Shown in pieces: positions 13,117 through 15,676 of a DNA stretch of 15,676 nucleotides. The position numbers and the translations under genes were made by a program. The DNA is from Planctomycetota bacterium (GTDB taxonomy: Bacteria > Planctomycetota > Phycisphaerae > Phycisphaerales > UBA1924): the NCBI GenBank assembly GCA_023429345.1, contig JAEYVB010000049.1, positions 1 through 15,676 on the forward strand, in the 5' to 3' direction. Within the stretch, counting starts at the first letter, position 1. Every line of letters starts with the position of its first letter. The notes beneath the pieces are model-generated. The model was not told the origin of the DNA. It did not search any database and was given only the letters and a program-made list of their open reading frames with translations.

Positions 13117-13147
13117 GGCCGGCCCGGCTTTGTCCGCCGGGCCGGCC
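13117..13147 (+). promoter_or_regulatory. Strong GC hairpin between pstS and pstC
   Basis: A perfect 12-bp inverted repeat (GGCCGGCCCGGC and GCCGGGCCGGCC) flanks a 7-base loop, TTTGTCC. No U-run follows on the + strand (CTTACC), so it is not a classic intrinsic terminator in that direction. It more likely acts as an attenuator or as a 3' stabiliser of pstS mRNA, keeping PstS in excess over the membrane subunits. On the - strand the hairpin is followed by TCTTTTGT, but no gene is read from that side. Confidence 0.65.
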
Positions 13148-13164
13148 CTTACCCTGAGCCTTGC

Positions 13165-14286
13165 ATGACCCGGACCGTCACGCCACAGGCCGAAGCCGAG
13201 CCCGGCGGCCAGCCGCTCCGGCCGACCCGCGCCCGAGGGTTCCGGAAACGCAAGTCCAGAGCCGATCTCGCCCTGGGTATCCTCGCGCGGGGCGGGGCCA
13301 TCTCCGTCCTGCTGATGCTGGGCACCCTGATCGTCGTGCTCACCCTCTCCGCCATACCCAGCCTCCGCGCCTTTGGCCCGGCCTTTCTCACCACGACGGA
13401 GTGGCGGGCAAACGAACTCGAGGTCCCAGAGCGGGATGCCGACGGCGCGGTTGTTTTCGAGGACGGCGAGATGGTCACGCGGACCATCCCGCCCGAGTTC
13501 GGCGCGCTGCCCGTCATCTACGGCACGGTCGTCAGCTCGGTCATCGCCCTCGCCTTCGCCGTGCCGCTGAGCCTCGGCGCCGCCCTCTTCATCGTGCGCG
13601 TCGCCCCGCGGCTGCGCATCGCCGCGCCGCTCTCGTTTCTGATAGAGTTCCTGGCCGCCATCCCCAGCATCGCCTACGGCATATGGGGCCTCTTCGTCTT
13701 CGGCCCCTTCCTGCGTGAACACGTGGAGCCCGCCATCCAGGCGCTGCTCGGCAGGGTGCCCGGCTTCCATTGGATGTTCTTCCAGCAGGTGTCGGTCGGG
13801 GCCACCACCGTCGAGCGGCCCATCCCGCTCACTGGCCGCGACATGTTCGCCGGCGGCCTGGTCCTCGGGATCATGGTCCTGCCCATCATCACCGCCGTGA
13901 GCCGCGATGTGCTCCGCGCTGTGCCGCGGGTGCAGATCGAGGGCGCGATGGCCCTGGGCGCCACCTGGTGGCAGGCCTCCTGGGGCATGCTCCGCTACGC
14001 CCGCGCCGGTCTCTTCGGCGCAATCATGCTGGGCCTGGCCCGGGCCGCGGGCGAGACCATGGCCATCACCATGGTCATCGGCAACAACAACCAGATCGAG
14101 CCCTCCCCCTTCGCCCCCGCCCAGACCATGTCCAGCCTCCTGGCCAACGAGTTCGCCGAGGCCAGCGGCGACCTCCATCGGGCCGCCCTGCTCGAGGTCG
14201 CCCTCATCCTGCTGGTCATGAGCCTCGTCATCAACATCGTGGCCCGCTACCTGGTGGTTGGCCGCCGCGCCGGGGGGGGCCACTAA
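13165..14286 (+). CDS. pstC: Phosphate ABC transporter permease PstC
   Basis: An inner-membrane subunit that, with PstA, forms the phosphate translocation path. 373 residues, longer than E. coli PstC (319). The N-terminal 42 residues are polar and basic (RARGFRKRKSR) and cytoplasmic. The first membrane span is about 43-65. Further spans begin near 117 and 155, with the remainder after 230. The ABC permease EAA-type coupling loop is at about 259-278 (EGAMALGATWWQAS), followed by LARAAGETMAITMVIGNN, characteristic of PstC. The periplasmic loop after span 1 holds an extra acidic segment (about 82-109, including PERDADGAVVFEDGE) before the conserved FGALPVIYGT. The ATG has only a weak Shine-Dalgarno (TGAG) and lies 17 bases past the hairpin, so translation is probably lower than for pstS. 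No better in-frame start exists. Confidence 0.95.
   Translation: MTRTVTPQAEAEPGGQPLRPTRARGFRKRKSRADLALGILARGGAISVLLMLGTLIVVLTLSAIPSLRAFGPAFLTTTEWRANELEVPERDADGAVVFEDGEMVTRTIPPEFGALPVIYGTVVSSVIALAFAVPLSLGAALFIVRVAPRLRIAAPLSFLIEFLAAIPSIAYGIWGLFVFGPFLREHVEPAIQALLGRVPGFHWMFFQQVSVGATTVERPIPLTGRDMFAGGLVLGIMVLPIITAVSRDVLRAVPRVQIEGAMALGATWWQASWGMLRYARAGLFGAIMLGLARAAGETMAITMVIGNNNQIEPSPFAPAQTMSSLLANEFAEASGDLHRAALLEVALILLVMSLVINIVARYLVVGRRAGGGH
14272..14279 (+). promoter_or_regulatory. G8 run at the Shine-Dalgarno position of pstA
   Basis: Eight consecutive G encode the last Gly residues of PstC and end 7 bases before the pstA GTG. They occupy the place where a ribosome-binding site is expected. The run can pair with the anti-Shine-Dalgarno pyrimidines only partly, so the GTG is probably read mainly by coupled translation from pstC. 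Confidence 0.35.
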
Positions 14287-15168
14287 GTGCCGCGCGAGAC
14301 CCTGCTGCCGGGCGCTGAGTCGAGGTTCTCCCCCCGCCGCGTGCGCAGCGCGCTCATGTTTGCGCTCTGCGGCGTCTTCGCCGTCGGCATTGTCGTTATC
14401 CTCGGCTGGGTCCTCCAGTACCTCGTCCGCCTGGGGATCGGCGGCCTCTCCCTGGACTTCTTCACCCGCGTGCCGACCGGCGATGTGTCCGACCCCGGCG
14501 GCATGAAGCACGCCATCGTGGGGACGCTGGTTCTGGTCGCCATCGCCAGCATCGTGGGCGTGCCGCTCGGGATGCTCGCGGGCGTCTACCTCTCCGAGTT
14601 CCGCTCCGAGCGATGGCTCGCCGCCCCGACCCGCTTCGTCGCCGATGTCCTCGCCGGCGTTCCCAGCATCGTCGTCGGCATCCTCGGGTACGAGCTGCTC
14701 GTCGTCCCGCTCGGCAGCTACAACGGCTGGGCCGGGGCCCTCGCCCTCGCCTTCATCATGGTCCCCATCGTCGCCCGCACCACCGAGGAGATGCTCCGCC
14801 TCGTCCCGCAGGCCTACCGCGAGGGCTCCCTCGCGCTCGGGGCTACCCGGGCCCAGACCATCACCCGCGTCGTCCTCCCCGCCGCCACGGGGAGCATCAT
14901 CACCGGCATCATGCTCGCCCTCGCCCGCGTCGCCGGCGAGACCGCGCCCCTCCTCTTCACCGCCCTGGGCAGCCGCCTGCTCACGCTCGACCCCTCGCAG
15001 CCGTTCCCCTCCCTCACCGTGCAGATCTACACCTACGCCACCGGCCCCTACGAGTCCCAGCAGGAGCTCGCCTGGGCGGGCATCCTCGTCCTCGTCGCCA
15101 TGCTCTTCATCATCAACCTCGCGATCCGATTCATCGCGGCCCGCGCCATGCGCAAGGTGACCGGATGA
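14287..15168 (+). CDS. pstA: Phosphate ABC transporter permease PstA
   Basis: The second inner-membrane subunit of the phosphate importer, partner of PstC. 293 residues, about the usual length (E. coli 296). The first span is about 24-48. After a periplasmic loop come KHAIVGTLVLVAIASIVGVPLGMLAGVYLSE and the typical GVPSIVVGILGYELLV segment. The EAA coupling loop is at about 179-198 (EGSLALGATRAQT..RVVLPAA), followed by LARVAGETAPLLFTALG, diagnostic of PstA. The GTG start follows the pstC TAA with no gap. A downstream ATG (codon 24) lies at the edge of the first span and would remove the polar N-terminus, so GTG is preferred. The end overlaps the next gene by four bases. Confidence 0.95.
   Translation: MPRETLLPGAESRFSPRRVRSALMFALCGVFAVGIVVILGWVLQYLVRLGIGGLSLDFFTRVPTGDVSDPGGMKHAIVGTLVLVAIASIVGVPLGMLAGVYLSEFRSERWLAAPTRFVADVLAGVPSIVVGILGYELLVVPLGSYNGWAGALALAFIMVPIVARTTEEMLRLVPQAYREGSLALGATRAQTITRVVLPAATGSIITGIMLALARVAGETAPLLFTALGSRLLTLDPSQPFPSLTVQIYTYATGPYESQQELAWAGILVLVAMLFIINLAIRFIAARAMRKVTG
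15154..15160 (+). promoter_or_regulatory. pstB: Ribosome-binding site of pstB
   Basis: AAGGTGA inside the last pstA codons, 4 bases before the ATG at 15165. The spacing is slightly short. It decides the pstB start: the next in-frame ATGs (15246 and 15258) have only C-rich sequence upstream. Confidence 0.5.
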
Positions 15169-15676
15169 GCCCGACCGCCGCCCCGCCCCCCGCCGCCCCC
15201 GCTCGGCCCTCCAGCAATCTCCCCGGGCGGCCCCGCGGCGATACCATGGCTGCCCCGATGCCCACCCCCGCCCCAGCCGCCCCTCTGAACCTCGCCGCCG
15301 GGCAGGCGCCGGCCGCGCTCTCCGTGCTCGATGCCATCCGGGCCGGCCACACGCCCCAGGCCGCGATCCACGGGCAGGTCGAGGCCGAAGAGCACATCCT
15401 CAACATCCGCGACTTCCGCCTCTGGTACGGCAAGAGCCAGGCCCTCTACTCGATCTCGATGGACATCCCCAAGGGCAAGGTCACCGCCCTGATCGGCCCC
15501 TCCGGCTGCGGCAAATCCACGCTCCTCCGCTCCGCCAACCGGCTCAACGACCTCATCGACGGCGTCCGCACCCAGGGCGAAATGCTCCTGAACGGCCGGA
15601 ACCTCTACGCGCCCGGGATGGACATCATCGACCTCCGCCGCCGCCTGGGAATGGTCTTCCAGAAGCCCAACCCCTT
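15165..15676 (+). CDS. pstB: Phosphate ABC transporter ATP-binding protein PstB (3' end outside window)
   Basis: The cytoplasmic ATPase that powers the PstCA channel. The frame has no stop from the ATGA overlap with pstA to the window edge (170 codons). The ABC domain begins near residue 83 with ILNIRDFRLWYGKSQAL, where a Tyr (A-loop) precedes the Walker A motif GPSGCGKS (111-118, Lys117). Next is LLRSANRLNDLI, as in other PstB, and the Q-loop GMVFQKPNPF at the edge; KPNPF is specific to PstB. The signature LSGGQ, Walker B and H-loop lie beyond the window. Unusually, Walker A sits about 70 residues later than in E. coli PstB because of an N-terminal extension of some 80 residues, Pro/Ala-rich up to about 45 and then possibly helical. 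The ATG at 15246 would shorten it by 27 residues but would not remove it. Confidence 0.95.
   Translation, partial: MSPTAAPPPAAPARPSSNLPGRPRGDTMAAPMPTPAPAAPLNLAAGQAPAALSVLDAIRAGHTPQAAIHGQVEAEEHILNIRDFRLWYGKSQALYSISMDIPKGKVTALIGPSGCGKSTLLRSANRLNDLIDGVRTQGEMLLNGRNLYAPGMDIIDLRRRLGMVFQKPNP

Noticed and set aside
13117..13147. The hairpin as a rho-independent terminator ending the pstS transcript
   Set aside because: No U-tract follows on the + strand, and pstC, pstA and pstB continue in the same direction, so full termination would be counterproductive. Partial attenuation or mRNA stabilisation is preferred.
14356..14358. ATG at 14356 as the pstA start instead of GTG at 14287
   Set aside because: It falls at the edge of the first membrane span and would drop the polar N-terminus and leave a gap after pstC, whereas GTG sits directly after the pstC stop.
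2791..14511. An open frame of about 3,900 codons on the - strand, crossing the secretin, the small exported protein gene, two intergenic regions and pst genes
   Set aside because: Its translation is dominated by Gly, Asp, Glu, Val and Leu and shows no recognisable domain. It runs antisense through well-supported genes and their regulatory gaps. Stop-free antisense frames are expected when the + strand genes use C-ending codons almost exclusively.

Overview
The window is very GC-rich DNA, with C strongly favoured at third codon positions. Everything real in it is read from the + strand. The signs point to a diderm (Gram-negative-type) bacterium: an outer-membrane secretin, a probable lipoprotein and a periplasmic phosphate-binding protein. 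My best guess is Planctomycetota, perhaps Phycisphaerae, because of the base composition and the extremely long secretin. That assignment is inference; no rRNA or marker gene is present to fix it.

Bases 1-11340 are one uninterrupted reading frame that is already open at base 1, so the true start lies upstream. The visible 3,779 codons encode a giant secretin. They hold the end of one secretin N-type domain, then 40 complete N-type (KH-like, N1/N2/N3 or 'secretin_N') domains in series. These are followed by a canonical GspD-type secretin pore domain (about residues 3444-3677) and a Pro/Lys-rich tail. Ordinary secretins carry about 2 to 5 such domains. The array has internal order: units 1-5 and 6-10 are two copies of a five-domain block, each exactly 392 residues. 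Units 11-12/13-14 and 32-33/34-35 look like two-domain duplications. The central units (16-23) have largely lost the consensus Asn. This protein is the standout object of the window.

The next gene (11341-11856) begins on the base after the secretin stop codon. It encodes a small exported protein, probably a lipoprotein, with no family I recognise. The zero-base junction suggests coupled translation and makes it a candidate partner of the secretin, for example pilotin-like.

A 132-bp gap (11857-11988) then carries a 12-bp palindrome, three degenerate 7-mers at an 11-bp period resembling a PHO box, a possible -10 element and a good ribosome-binding site. It leads into a high-affinity phosphate ABC transporter operon: pstS (11989-13077), a strong GC hairpin without a U-tract, pstC (13165-14286), pstA (14287-15168, GTG start directly after the pstC stop) and pstB (from 15165 in a 4-base ATGA overlap, running off the window end). 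PstS captures phosphate in the periplasm, PstC and PstA form the membrane channel, and PstB hydrolyses ATP to drive import. The hairpin after pstS probably lets the binding protein be made in excess over the membrane parts.

No tRNA, rRNA, CRISPR array or insertion sequence was seen. No stretch over 300 bases lacks a gene.
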